This document shows, in pieces, positions 8,430 to 18,800 of a stretch of DNA of 64,000 nucleotides; position 1 is the first letter of the stretch; every line of letters starts with the position of its first letter. Source of the DNA: Saccharobesus litoralis. Lineage in GTDB: Bacteria; Pseudomonadota; Gammaproteobacteria; Enterobacterales; Alteromonadaceae. The translations under genes were made by a program, and so were the position numbers. The notes under the pieces were generated by a model. It made no database searches. It was not told where the DNA came from and saw only the letters and a list, made by a program, of their open reading frames with translations. Where the stretch lies: the NCBI RefSeq assembly GCF_003063625.1, contig NZ_CP026604.1, positions 3,388,065 through 3,452,064 on the forward strand, in the 5' to 3' direction.

Positions 8430-10940
8430 ATGATTAGAGTGGGTTGTGCAACAAACACTGCGCTCAGAACAAGGGCGTTTCTTGTAAGGGCTGCAAGAGT
8501 AAAGACAGCAAAGCGCCTACTGTGTTTAATTGGCTTGGTTTTCAGTTTTGCGCCCTCTTTAATAGCAAATGAGTTTATAGCACCGCCTAATGTCGAAAAT
8601 GAAATTACAGCAGATACGTTTCAAGCTTGGCAGTCGTTGGCCGAACAAAAACGCTCGGATTTAGTTTTAGCCGCTAATCAACAACCGACTTACTTAAATC
8701 GTCTTATTCAACAAAACGCAGCGTATTTACTGCGCCACGCCACTAACCCAATAAATTGGTATGCATGGGGCCCTGAGCCTCTGCAATATGCTAAACAAAG
8801 CAATAAGCTGATCTTTTTGTCTATTGGTTATTCAACTTGCCATTGGTGCCATGTCATGGAGCAAGAAAGTTTTAGCAATATAAAAATTGGTCGATTGCTG
8901 GCTCATGGTTATGTGGCAATAAAGGTTGATAGAGAACTATCGCCCGTGGTTGATAGTTATTATAAAGATTTGTTGGCGGCGTTAACTGGGCAAGCAGGGT
9001 GGCCAATCAATGCTATTTTAACGCCAGACGGCCAACCTCTATTTGTTAGCGCATATCTTGATTTTCAGCAATTGAGTCAACTGTTGCGTAATACGCGGCA
9101 AGCATGGCAACAAAACCGTCAAATCATGCAAACTCGCGCTGAGCAAATGTTGTTATTAGCCAACAAAAAACCAGTGGCGCAAGCAAGTGATTGGCAACCC
9201 AGCTTAATTAACTCGGCCATTGCTGAGTTAAAACCTCGATTGGATGATAAATACGGTGGTTTGCAAGGTCAGCAGAAATTTCCTACCGAGGCTGCATTAT
9301 TATTTCAACTTAAGTATTTGCAGATTGAACCAGACCAAGAGCTAGCCGATAAGGTTCAGACGCAACTGGATAATATGTTAGGGTTTGGCTTGTACGATGC
9401 GATTGATGGTGGCTTTCATCGTTACAGTACGGATGCTAAATGGCATGTGCCGCACTATGAAAAAATGGCGTATAACCAAGGGTTGATGCTACAAGTTTAC
9501 AGTTTAGCGTACCGTGTTTTTGGTAAACCAGAATATCTGGCACTTGTTGATGATTTAGTTGGCTTTATTGACAGTGACTTTTACCTAGAGGGGAGTGGGT
9601 TTGCCAGTGCAATTGACGCTGTGTACCAGTCAGTTGAAGGGGGCTATTATTTGTGGGAACGCTCAACTTTGGAAACACTTAAGCGGCAATCTCCAGAAAC
9701 CGCAGAAGAGTTGTTTGATGTGATCCCGGTTGGGCAGAAATTTCAGTTGTACTTTAAATCGCCCTTTACAGCACAAAACCAAGTATTGCGCACAACGCTT
9801 AAACACAAGCGCAAAGCGCAGATCCAAGCCAATCAAAAAAAGCCTTTTATTGATACTAAAATCGTAGTCGCTTGGAACGGCTATATTATTCAAGGTTTAA
9901 TTGATGCCTACCGGATAACGGGCAACCCGCGAGCGCTTGCCATGGCGACTAACGCAGCGCAATCAATAGCGCGTAATCAATTTTCTGCAGCACAGCAAAT
10001 ATTGAGTCGTAGTGAAATGCTAACGGCAAAAACTAGCTTACAAAACCTAGCAACGCCAGCCACATTAATTGATTATGCAGCACTAGCTAACGCCTACTTG
10101 AGTTTGTATGAATTAGCCCCACAACAGAACAAACACAGTATGCAGTTAGCTGAGCAATTAGCGCAAATTTTGGTTAGATTTTTTGCTGATCAAACAGGGC
10201 TTTATAACACTGCGGATCAACGTTTTAGCTCGGCAATTTTGGCGAGTTCTGTAAGCCATTTAACTGATGGTGAAACGTTTAATGGCAATGCCGAACTGCT
10301 AATATTATTACACCGCTTGGTGCAAATACAGGGCAGTGGTTCGCGTTGGTTGAATGGTTATGAGCAATTAAAAAATAGTTTACAAGGCCACTTCTCACAA
10401 GCTAAGGGGTATGCATTTGGTTTAGCTTACGCTTTGTTAGTCGACTTACATAAAGCAACGCCAATTAAGTATTTTGCCAATGGTCACGGCCAAGCCCAAA
10501 CCCTAATAGATCATCAATTGGCGCACAGGCCTGAACATCAGCAAGCCAATTGTGCTGGAGCCACAGTAGGAGAAGTTCATTTACGTGTTAAGTTAGCACC
10601 AGGTTGGCATATCAACTCAAACCAACCACAACATGCACATTTAAAAGCAACGCAAGTTAGCTTGTTGCCCACCACAGTTCAAACAGTTAAGCAGGCAAAA
10701 ACAAAGTTACAAGTGACTTACCCTAAGCCAGTTTTAGTCCAAACTGAATTTGAAGAGTTACCCTTATCTTTGTTTGAAGGTGAGTTTACCTTGGCTATCA
10801 AACGAGACTCGCTAATCCATACCCAGACTCAGACCCAGAAACTGAGTTTTGAAGTGCAAGCTTGTAATGATCAGGTTTGCTTATTTCCTGAACAGCTGGT
10901 TTTTCCAGTCAATCCTTTACCTGTTTGTAAGCAACACTAA
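8430..10940 (+). CDS. DUF255 thioredoxin-fold protein fused to a DsbD-alpha-like domain
   Basis: An 836-aa exported protein. After an extended n-region there is a hydrophobic signal segment (LLCLIGLVFSFAPSLIA). The DUF255/YyaL-type thioredoxin fold begins near residue 95 and has the redox motif CHWC (Cys137-Cys140) in STCHWCHVMEQESF. Next comes a six-hairpin-type alpha-toroid region (GFGLYDAIDGGFHRYSTD, WHVPHYEKM). From about residue 705 the C-terminus resembles the DsbD N-terminal domain (GEVHLRVKLAPGWHINSNQP), with a Cys pair in ACNDQVCLFPE. The combination suggests a periplasmic thiol-disulfide protein, though the substrate is unknown. The ATG at 8430 is used; a TTG at 8418 is in frame with a marginal AGG upstream. 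It lies on the same strand as the CRTAC1-like gene, 279 bases away. Confidence 0.82.
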   Translation: MIRVGCATNTALRTRAFLVRAARVKTAKRLLCLIGLVFSFAPSLIANEFIAPPNVENEITADTFQAWQSLAEQKRSDLVLAANQQPTYLNRLIQQNAAYLLRHATNPINWYAWGPEPLQYAKQSNKLIFLSIGYSTCHWCHVMEQESFSNIKIGRLLAHGYVAIKVDRELSPVVDSYYKDLLAALTGQAGWPINAILTPDGQPLFVSAYLDFQQLSQLLRNTRQAWQQNRQIMQTRAEQMLLLANKKPVAQASDWQPSLINSAIAELKPRLDDKYGGLQGQQKFPTEAALLFQLKYLQIEPDQELADKVQTQLDNMLGFGLYDAIDGGFHRYSTDAKWHVPHYEKMAYNQGLMLQVYSLAYRVFGKPEYLALVDDLVGFIDSDFYLEGSGFASAIDAVYQSVEGGYYLWERSTLETLKRQSPETAEELFDVIPVGQKFQLYFKSPFTAQNQVLRTTLKHKRKAQIQANQKKPFIDTKIVVAWNGYIIQGLIDAYRITGNPRALAMATNAAQSIARNQFSAAQQILSRSEMLTAKTSLQNLATPATLIDYAALANAYLSLYELAPQQNKHSMQLAEQLAQILVRFFADQTGLYNTADQRFSSAILASSVSHLTDGETFNGNAELLILLHRLVQIQGSGSRWLNGYEQLKNSLQGHFSQAKGYAFGLAYALLVDLHKATPIKYFANGHGQAQTLIDHQLAHRPEHQQANCAGATVGEVHLRVKLAPGWHINSNQPQHAHLKATQVSLLPTTVQTVKQAKTKLQVTYPKPVLVQTEFEELPLSLFEGEFTLAIKRDSLIHTQTQTQKLSFEVQACNDQVCLFPEQLVFPVNPLPVCKQH

Positions 10941-11003
10941 GTCTAAGTTACAAAAAATGGCTGAGTATTTGTTAGTCAAATGCTATTAAGTTAACGATTT
11001 TTG

Positions 11004-11027
11004 GTTGGGCTGAAGAGGCAGCCCAAC
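11004..11027 (+). terminator. Hairpin downstream of the DUF255 gene
   Basis: GTTGGGCTG (11004-11012) pairs perfectly with CAGCCCAAC (11019-11027) around a 6-base loop, 63 bases after the DUF255 stop. There is no T-tract after it, so termination would be Rho-assisted, or the hairpin has another role. The rest of 10941-11184 shows no convincing gene. Confidence 0.4.
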
Positions 11028-11184
11028 ATAATCACTAGAGGTACTGTATAGATACATTTGGTATCTAAAAAGGTTTTGCGCAGAATGAAAATGTAAATCT
11101 TAGATAGAATTGACTCTGAAACAGGCATAATTGAAACAAAAAACCATGGACCACCACAAAAGCCGCCAAAAAGGAAAATAAGTA

Positions 11185-11529
11185 ATGGAATCAACCGAGC
11201 GATTAAATCTCTTTCTTATTGAGTGTGGATTAGATAAATATGTCAAAAATGATTCAGATTTGGATATTAAGCTTTTTCATGATTTAGATTTCTATGGAGA
11301 TGTTGCAGAAAGCTGTATTGAATTACTTAGAGATAAATATGGCGTTGACACGTCATATTTCATTTTTGAGGATTATTTTCCAGATGAGTTTCCTGGTAAT
11401 ACTCAGTTTCAAAAGGTTTTAGTTAGCTTAATTCCGTTTTTGCGAAAGAAACATGTAGATAAATCACGGTATAAACCTTTTACTTTCAATAAAATTAAAT
11501 GTGCAATTGCTTCTGGCCGTTTAACTTAG
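11185..11529 (+). CDS. DUF1493 family protein (acyl-carrier-protein-like)
   Basis: A 114-aa acidic cytosolic protein. Residues 20-60 (DLDIKLFHDLDFYGDVAESC, then IELL..KYGVD) and the C-terminal YKPFTFNKIKCAIASGRL fit the DUF1493 pattern, a small helical family distantly like acyl carrier proteins. No DSL phosphopantetheine serine is evident, so carrier function is not supported. The start is firm: AAGGAAA at 11171-11177 lies seven bases before the ATG. A strong terminator follows at 11559-11585, so it is a single-gene unit. It may belong to an accessory patch with the toxin-antitoxin remnant downstream. The function of the family is unknown. Confidence 0.7.
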   Translation: MESTERLNLFLIECGLDKYVKNDSDLDIKLFHDLDFYGDVAESCIELLRDKYGVDTSYFIFEDYFPDEFPGNTQFQKVLVSLIPFLRKKHVDKSRYKPFTFNKIKCAIASGRLT

Positions 11530-11558
11530 CTGTAATGCAACACGGTAAGTTTAAAATA

Positions 11559-11585
11559 AGCCAATGTGGTTCTATCACATTGGCT
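11559..11585 (+). terminator. Intrinsic terminator after the DUF1493 gene
   Basis: AGCCAATGTG (11559-11568) and CACATTGGCT (11576-11585) form a perfect 10-bp stem with a 7-base loop, flanked by A-rich sequence before and ATTTATTTA after. It is likely to work in the plus direction. Confidence 0.75.
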
Positions 11586-11710
11586 ATTTATTTAGCGATA
11601 AGGTTTGAAGTTTGTGCTGTAGTTAGTTGCCATGTTTATTACTGTTGCTTGATTAACATTAAACTTGAAAGGTACGTCAGTTGGCGTACAATTATATTGA
11701 AAGGATTCAA

Positions 11711-12133
11711 ATGGGTTTTAAAGACGCAAGACAACAATTGCTTGAATGCTTGGCTGAGGGAAATATATCCCACCAAGCGAGAAACAATATTGATGTCAAA
11801 AATCTATTGGAAACAGGACAAATATCGGTAGATATGGTGACAGATATTGTAAAAAGGGCTCGCGGCCATAATTATGAATGTAGTCCTCACCACACAATTA
11901 AATCGATTGATGTACACATTATCAAAACTATAGTCAAAGCGATCAGGTTTTAGGGGAAGCCGTCAAGCTTCGAGTCCCCATGAGCATATGCTCTACTATG
12001 TGATTGGGGCGAGTAAGCGCTGACAATGAACCATAAGACCTGAGCGAGAAGACTATACATACCAAGGTGAAAATTGGTATGTCAAAAGTACTACATAGAG
12101 CCAAATAGTATTTTTATTAGTGTGCATAATTAG
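11711..12133 (+). pseudogene. MqsR-like toxin gene interrupted by a MITE and carrying a -1 frameshift
   Basis: The open part, 11711-11953 (80 aa, start supported by AAAGGA six bases upstream), ends with eight codons and a stop read from inside a MITE. Removing the element plus one TA copy joins 11930 to 12058 and restores the reading TTYQGENWYVK. The frame then breaks at an A-run (12084-12087). Adding one A gives KYYIEPNSIFISVHN and a stop at 12131-12133, nine bases before the antitoxin start. The rebuilt protein is 98 aa, the length of E. coli MqsR. By eye it shares MqsR's plan: N-terminal helix, an HTI segment, a WYVK-type strand, and a C-terminal strand ending near FISVH. Known MqsR is an mRNA interferase. 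The present copy should be inactive. A RelE-like relative of another subfamily remains possible. Confidence 0.75.
11929..12057. mobile_element. MITE copy 1 (short form, 125 bp plus TA target duplication)
   Basis: TATAGTC at the left end is the inverse of GACTATA at the right end, and the inverted repeat continues imperfectly (left TCAGGTTTTAG against right TCAGGTCTTATG, read inward on each strand). TA flanks fit a TA target-site duplication, as made by IS630/Tc1-mariner-type transposases. The core has GGGG...CCCC and CCCCA...TGGGG pairings with an AAGC/GCTT stem, so it may fold as RNA. It encodes nothing. The second copy at 37920-38095 is nearly identical but has 47 extra bases in the middle. 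This copy sits inside the toxin gene. Confidence 0.8.
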
Positions 12134-12142
12134 GGTGTAGCT

Positions 12143-12736
12143 ATGAAAATTTTTAAAGTCGGCGATTCACAAAAAGCAATCTGTGAGTCTTGCCAATCGA
12201 TTGAAAATACGACCTTTCAATTAAGGGATGTGCCTTTTAGTGATGAAAGCGGTACAGTTAAAAATGTATTAGTGGGTGTTTGCGATAAATGTGATGAAGT
12301 TGTAATAATTCCCCAACAATCAGCTCCAATGATTAATAAGCAGTTGTGCGCACTTAGAAAGCCGATTGAATCTAAGGTACCTGCACATTTTATTGATATG
12401 CTAAACAATGCATGTGCGGAGTTGGGCGCTAAACCTGATTTTTCAAATGCGCTCATTAAATATTACGTCCACATGCTGTCTAATGAAGCTATGCCGGCAG
12501 ATAAATTAAAAACATATTTGAAAAGCAACCTTGCAGCTGGAAAAAGTGATAAACGAATTTCTTTAAAGAGTTCAATTCTACGAGATGAGATAACAACTTT
12601 AAGGAGTAAAGCTCATATTAAAAGTACGAGTGGCGTTATCAAAGCGGTTGTATTAAAAATTCATGATGATATTCAAGTGCATCCTCAACCTAACCTGATT
12701 AATCAACTAAAAGGTGTTGTTGCTGCAGTTTCTTAA
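12143..12736 (+). CDS. Zinc-finger (MqsA/YgiT-like) antitoxin-type protein
   Basis: A 197-aa protein. The first about 60 residues carry two CxxC pairs, CESC (residues 14-17) and CDKC, spaced as in the zinc-binding N-terminal domain of MqsA/YgiT antitoxins. The remainder is helical with ILRDEITTLRSKAHIKSTSG, and no clear XRE helix-turn-helix is seen, so it differs from classical MqsA. It follows the interrupted toxin gene by nine bases; the toxin-then-antitoxin order is that of mqsRA. Because the toxin is broken, this may now be an orphan antitoxin or free regulator. It is on the opposite strand from, and convergent with, the 6089-aa giant gene. Confidence 0.7.
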   Translation: MKIFKVGDSQKAICESCQSIENTTFQLRDVPFSDESGTVKNVLVGVCDKCDEVVIIPQQSAPMINKQLCALRKPIESKVPAHFIDMLNNACAELGAKPDFSNALIKYYVHMLSNEAMPADKLKTYLKSNLAAGKSDKRISLKSSILRDEITTLRSKAHIKSTSGVIKAVVLKIHDDIQVHPQPNLINQLKGVVAAVS

Positions 12737-12752
12737 TTTTTAGCACAAAATA

Positions 12753-12766
12753 GGGCTTTTTCGCCC
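12753..12766. terminator. Candidate terminator between the antitoxin and the giant gene
   Basis: GGGC (12753-12756) and GCCC (12763-12766) enclose a T-rich loop. On the minus strand the hairpin is followed by TATTTTG, which fits termination of the giant operon. On the plus strand CCATTGTCTTTTCT follows. The stem is short. Confidence 0.45.
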
Positions 12767-12820
12767 CCATTGTCTTTTCTACTTTAAATAACTTCCTCCA
12801 TGTTCTGCGAAGGCTATGTT

Positions 12821-12869
12821 CCAGTGACTTTAGTTGAGTAAACAACAGGTTTAAACAAAAAGTCACTGG
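12821..12869. other. Inverted repeat just beyond the 6089-aa gene
   Basis: CCAGTGACTT (12821-12830) and AAGTCACTGG (12860-12869) are perfect 10-base inverted arms separated by 29 bases. The long spacer and missing T-tract make it a poor simple terminator. It may be a transcript-end structure or a protein-binding site. Confidence 0.4.
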
Positions 12870-12881
12870 CCGCTTGTTGGT

Positions 12882-15800
12882 TTATTTGCTTATCGCTTGA
12901 GAAGTGGCGTAAAAGCGTAGAAACGCGCCACGGCGAAGGCACGCGAGTAACAATAGCCACATTCCCCAAGCCATCGTTCCCCCACCAGAACCCGTAGCGC
13001 TTTCTACTTGAGGCTCGGCAACCACGACGTGCAGAGTCGAACTAGCTTGTCCTCCTCGGCCATCGTTTATGGTATAAGTAATAACTGCATTACCTACAAA
13101 CGATGTTGTCGGGGTAAAGGTGATTGTGTCTTGCCCTAAGCTAACCGAGCCTTGATCACTGGTGGCATCCACTAAGTTCAAACTGTCGTTGTCGCTATCT
13201 GAATCGTTTGCCAGAACATTGATCGTTACTGCAGTATCATGTGCCGTTAGTCCTGAATCAATATTGGCGATTGGTTGACTGTTAATGTCTAAACTGATGG
13301 CGGCGTTATTATTCGATTTATCTTCGTCGACTTGTTCCAACGACAGTGCAAAGCTGATGTCTTGACTGGACGGAGATTTTGCCGTTAGTGAGTAAGGTAA
13401 CTGAATGTCATTACCAACTTCTAAACGCGCCAAACTACACTTAATTTGATTAGCCTCAAGTTGATTACAGGCTGGGTTAGCAAAATCGATTTCCACTGCT
13501 GTGGCGTCGTAATTAACCAGTATATTGATTTGGGTCGCAACTTGAGGTCCCGCATTACTAATAGTTAATATTTGCGCCTGCACTTGTTCATTTTGCTGCA
13601 TGAGTAGCTCAGCATTAGTTAGTGCTAGGCTCATATTGGCGACCCGTATAAAGTTACCGTTAATCGATTTATACAGGTTTAACTTTTTACTGTCTGAGTT
13701 ATAGGCCACAACGTCATTTATGTTGTCGCCGTCAATATCGGCAGGTACCACTAGGTTACTCGATTCGACAATCACTTCTTCCGATAGACTAAAGCTATTG
13801 CCACCACCAGCCGCGGTAGATTTGTATATTTGATAAACCCCGTTTTTATTGCCAACCAATAAGTCGACATTACCGTCGTTATCTAAGTCACTCACTTCAA
13901 CAGAATGTGAGCTTGACGTGCCAAACGAATCGACAATGGCTAAGGCTTGCTGGTCTTTCTTGTAGGAAATGATATTGACCGCGGATGGCTGTTCAGAAGG
14001 CTTAGTTTTGTTTGACTCTGTATTGTTGACGACAACTAAATCTTGCGTGCCATCATTGTCGATATCGGCTATTTCGAGATCGGTTAGGTTCTGTACCGCG
14101 ATTTCAGAAATTGTTAAGGCACTAATATCCAAAATAGACGTTTGAACATGTGAGGCTGCCTGCACAGCTGGGCGGGCGGCATTATTGTTATCAGCGCTAT
14201 CCACACTATCCACAAGCAGGGCGCCTAAACCTTGTATAACTTGTAAACGTTCAGCCATGCCTATGGTGAGATCAGCTACGCCGTCGCCATTAATGTCGCC
14301 AAAGGCAATAGAGACGATAGAGGCCGCATTCCAGTTAAGCACATCTGGGATCTCGCTAAACAAGCCGTTACTGTTGGTAAAGAAATTAATTTGTCCTGAG
14401 GTGAAAGTAATCAAATCAATGAAGCTGTCACCATTGTAATCTAAGGCGAGCGCCCCTGCGGCATTACCTAACGGGGTGCCACTGGCTAGACTAAATGTAT
14501 TGTCGCCGTTGTTAATATACAAAGCGGAATCTTGCCCCGAGCTATTAATCGCCACTACGTCATTTAACAAGTCACTATTAAAGTCTTTGGCAAACACTTT
14601 TATTGTATGACCTGTGTTATCTATTTCAGCCAAAATACTATTGTCGGCTTCACTTGAAGGGACAATTTTAATGGTTTCGCCGCTTATCGTACCCGCGACA
14701 ATTTCATTGTTAGCGCTAGTGGATATGAGCTCAGCAACGGCGATGCTGGTGGCATCGGCAATCTCAAAGCTTGTATCTGCTGTCTCAACGACTAAAGCAC
14801 TGACACTGATATCGGTTGTCACTCGGTTGAGTTCATCGTTACTGTCAGTGTCTGTGATAATGGCAACGGCATAAATATCGCCAACGGCTTGTGGTGTTAA
14901 ACCAAGATTGAAGCTGCTAGTTTGTTGGTCATCTAGCGACAACGCACAAATTAGGCTAGAGCCGTTTTGAGAACAGTTATTAGGCACAGTGTCGATATTA
15001 ATGTCACCCGTTAGTTGCACACTAAGTTCACCGTTGTTCAGTGGAGTAGAGGTTTGCAGTGCGGCATTAATACTTAGGCTTAAGGCTTGTTGCTCTGTTG
15101 CTGCGGTTTCACTCCAACTGGCACTTAATGCTACCGAGGCTAATGTGCGCTCAATAATGGTTAAATTGAGATCTTGAGTGACATTAAATTCACCATCTGA
15201 AACCGTGAGTGTGACATCAACATTACCTGCTTCATCAAAAGGTACGGTGCCGCTTAATACATTATTACTACTTAAGCTTAACCAGCTAGGAGCCGAGGTG
15301 AGTGATATAGCAACTTGGTTATCAGCATCAAATGCAGAAACTGCATAGCTTAGGCTTTCGCCTTGGGTATAAATTAAATTAGTAAGCTGGCTAGTAAAAC
15401 TAGGTTGGTCGTTAACCGCAGTTAAATTCAAGGTGACAGTGACCGTTTGGCTATTGCTAGTGCCATCATTGGCAACATAAGTGAAACGGTCAGTTGTCAC
15501 TTCTGAGCCATTATGGTTATAGCTAAAGCTGCCGTCGGCGTTCAGGGTAAAGCTGCTGGCAAAACTTGGTTGGCTAATTAGAACGGCAGTTAAGCTGTCA
15601 CCATTATCTATATCGGCATCATTGATTAGCACACCAAAACCGGCACTAACATTTAAATTGCCGCCTTCGGCCAGTTGGAAGCTATCCGCTTGGGCTGTTG
15701 GCGCATCATTGGTATTGCTAACAATAACGTTCAGTGTTTGACTGGCGCTGGCACCGGCTAAATCGGTAACAAAAACCGTTAAGCTTAAACTACCGACATC

Positions 15801-18800
15801 ATCGTTAGTGGGTGTACCACTAAAACTTAAGGTTGCACTATCAAAGCTTAACCAGCTTGGTAAAGTGCTTGTTGTGACAGCCAGAATATCATTGGCATCA
15901 ATATCAGAATAGGCACTTGACGCAATTTGGTAGCTTATTTCACTGTCTTCATTCACCGTGGCATCAGCAAAACTGGCAGTAAATTGCGGGGCATCATTAA
16001 CATTGACGACTTGTAAATTGAAAGCGGTTAAATCGCTAGATTGTTCACCGTCAGAAACGCTGATAGTGATGGCGTTATAAGTTGCAACATCGGCATTACT
16101 TGGCGTACCACTTAATGTACCTGTGCTTGAGTCAAAAGCTAGCCAACTGGGTTGATTGGTTATGGTAAAAGTTAACTGAGTGCTGTCGATATCCGTGGCG
16201 CTTGGGCTAAAGCTAAAAGCACTATCTTGGTTAACTTGGCTGTTACTTGGTGAGCCTGAAATAACTGGCGCATCATTAATGGCGTTAACATTTATCGACA
16301 CAGTGGCGTTGCTACTCGCGACAAGCCCTTGCTCATCACTCACTGTGTATTGCAAGCTATCTGAACCATTAAAATCAGCTGATGGAGTATAGGTTATGGT
16401 ACCGTCAGCGTTGACTGTGGCACTACCGTTTGCTGGGGCAGTAACGATACTGACAGAGGTAACATCTAATGTACTGTCAATATCACTGTCGTTATTTAGC
16501 ACGTTGATGACGATGTTGCTATCTTCATCCAAGCTAATACCGCTGTCATCGTTAACCTGTGGTTGGTCGTTGACAGCGTTAATGATAATGCTAACGGTTG
16601 CGGCAGACTCTACTGCTAACCCTTGGTTATCAACCACAGAGTAGGTAAAGCTGTCGTTGCCTGTTACATCACTGTTGGCGGTGTATAGGATCGTACCATC
16701 GCTATTAACTGTGACCGTACCTAAACTAGGCTGACTGCTAATAGTCACTTGCGTTTCATCAAGGGTACCGTCGATATCCGTATCGTTGGCTAATACGTCT
16801 ATGGTGACAAAGCTATCTTCATCAAGGCTGATAGGACCGTCATTGTTTGCTAGCGGCGCATCGTTAACGGCTAATACGGTTAAACTGACGTTTGCCGCGT
16901 TAGATACCAAGCCTTCAATATCCGCTACTGTGTAAGTGAACAGATCACTACCGTTATAGTTTGCACTTGGCGTGTATTCAATCTGACCTTGGCTGGTTAC
17001 GTTGACACTACCTTGGGTTGGTTGTTCAACAATGGTCACGCTGTTGGTGTCTAGCGTACTATCTATATCAATGTCATTACCCAATACATTAATAATGTAA
17101 ACCGTATCTTCTGTTACGTCGGCCACTTGGTTGTCAACGGCAATCGGTGCATCGTTAACCGCTGCTATTGTAATATCGACAGTGGCTTCGTTTGATGTAG
17201 CAGACTCGCTGTCGGTCACAGTATAAGTGAAACTGTCACTGCCGTTGACATTGTCGTTAGGCGTATAGGTGATTGTGCCTTCGGTATCAATAGTGGCCGA
17301 GCCTTGACTAGGCGGATTAACAATTGTGATTTGTGAGCTAGCAAAGCTTGTATCTTCAATGTCTGCATCATTGCTAAGTACATCAATAACAACGGCTGTA
17401 TCTTCTAAGGTATTAGCGCTGTCGTTTGTCGCGACTGGTGTGTCGTTAGTGCTGGTCACCGAAATAGTTAAGGTAGCTGTGTTGGATTTGGCGTTAGCAC
17501 TATCACTGACTTGGTAAACGATAGTATCGCTACCAGCAAAATGCTCGGCTGGGCTGTAAACCAGTTGACCATCAACGACTTCGGCAGAGCCATTTGTTGG
17601 CTGTACGACAATAGCTAAAGCACCACTTGGTTTGCCATCTTCTATATCAGTATCGTCGGCTACCACATCAACTGTGATCGGCGTATCTTCGGCTGTTGAT
17701 GCCGTATCATTATTGGCTACAGGCGCGTCATTGATAGCTGCAATGGTGATACTGACAGTGGCAGCGTTTGACAGGCTACCTTGTTGATCAGCAAAGGTAT
17801 AAGTGAAGCTATCTGCCCCATTTTCATTACTATTTGGCGTATAGGTGATCACACCAGTGGCTGTGTTAATACTGGTGCTGCCTTTAGTTGGCGCTTGGCT
17901 AATGGCGACACTCGACGCTTGAATAAAGCCTTCGCTATCCAGATCATTGGCTAATACATCAATTAGAATGGCATTGTCTTCGTCTGTATTAACACTGTCG
18001 TCGCTTGCGATGGGCGCACTGTTAGCTGTTGTAAAGTTAAGCTCATTGGTTGTGAGACCAGCGTAATGATTACCGGCATTATCGGTTAATACTCCGTCCG
18101 CGATGATCAAGCCATATTCAACATTAGGTAATAGTGTCGCGCTAAAGGTTAGGGCGACTTGGCTGTCTGTGATCTGGATGGCGCTAGAGCTTAATGTCTC
18201 AACTGTAGTGCTGTCGTTCACTTGTATTAGTGTAATATCCCCCGTACCCAGTAACATATTTTCTGAGAAGGTAAGGGTGGCGCTTAGGCCATTGATATTA
18301 ACTTGGCTACTACCGTTTTGCGGTGAGCTAGAGGTTAAACTTGGTGCCAGTGTATCTAAGTTGAGTACTAATTCACTTGCCGTGTTATTGTTACCGGCAG
18401 TATCAGTAAACGTATTGGCTGCAATACTAATGGTGGCCGGTGTATGGCTATTAATATTGGGCGTTAAACTGGCGGTGTATTGGCTTTCACTACCAGTAAA
18501 GTCACTTAGGGTGGCACCTGTTACGACTATATCATCACTAGTAAAGCTGTCGCTGGCTTCACTTAAGCTAAAGGTCAACGTGGCCACGTCTCCCGTGGCT
18601 AATTCAGTATCGTTGCTTGTGATCGTGATGCTAGGCGCTTGAGTATCAACTGTGATACTGAGCTCATCAGACGCTTCATTTAAGTTACCAGCTGCATCGC
18701 TAAACAAACTAGCGGCAACTAACACTGTAGCTGCAGTTGTACTGTCGGCGTCTGGTGTTAGGGTAGCCGTGTAGTGAGTACCAGAGCCAGTAAAGTCAGA

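Noticed and set aside
11004-11027. Possible integron attC site (GTTGGGC...GCCCAAC)
   Set aside because: The arms are in the wrong order for attC (RYYYAAC should come first), the total length is too short, and no integrase or further sites are seen.
10991-11194. Minus-strand frame of 67 codons with hydrophobic content
   Set aside because: It needs a TTG start without a ribosome site, overlaps the well-supported start of the DUF1493 gene and contains the 11004-11027 hairpin.
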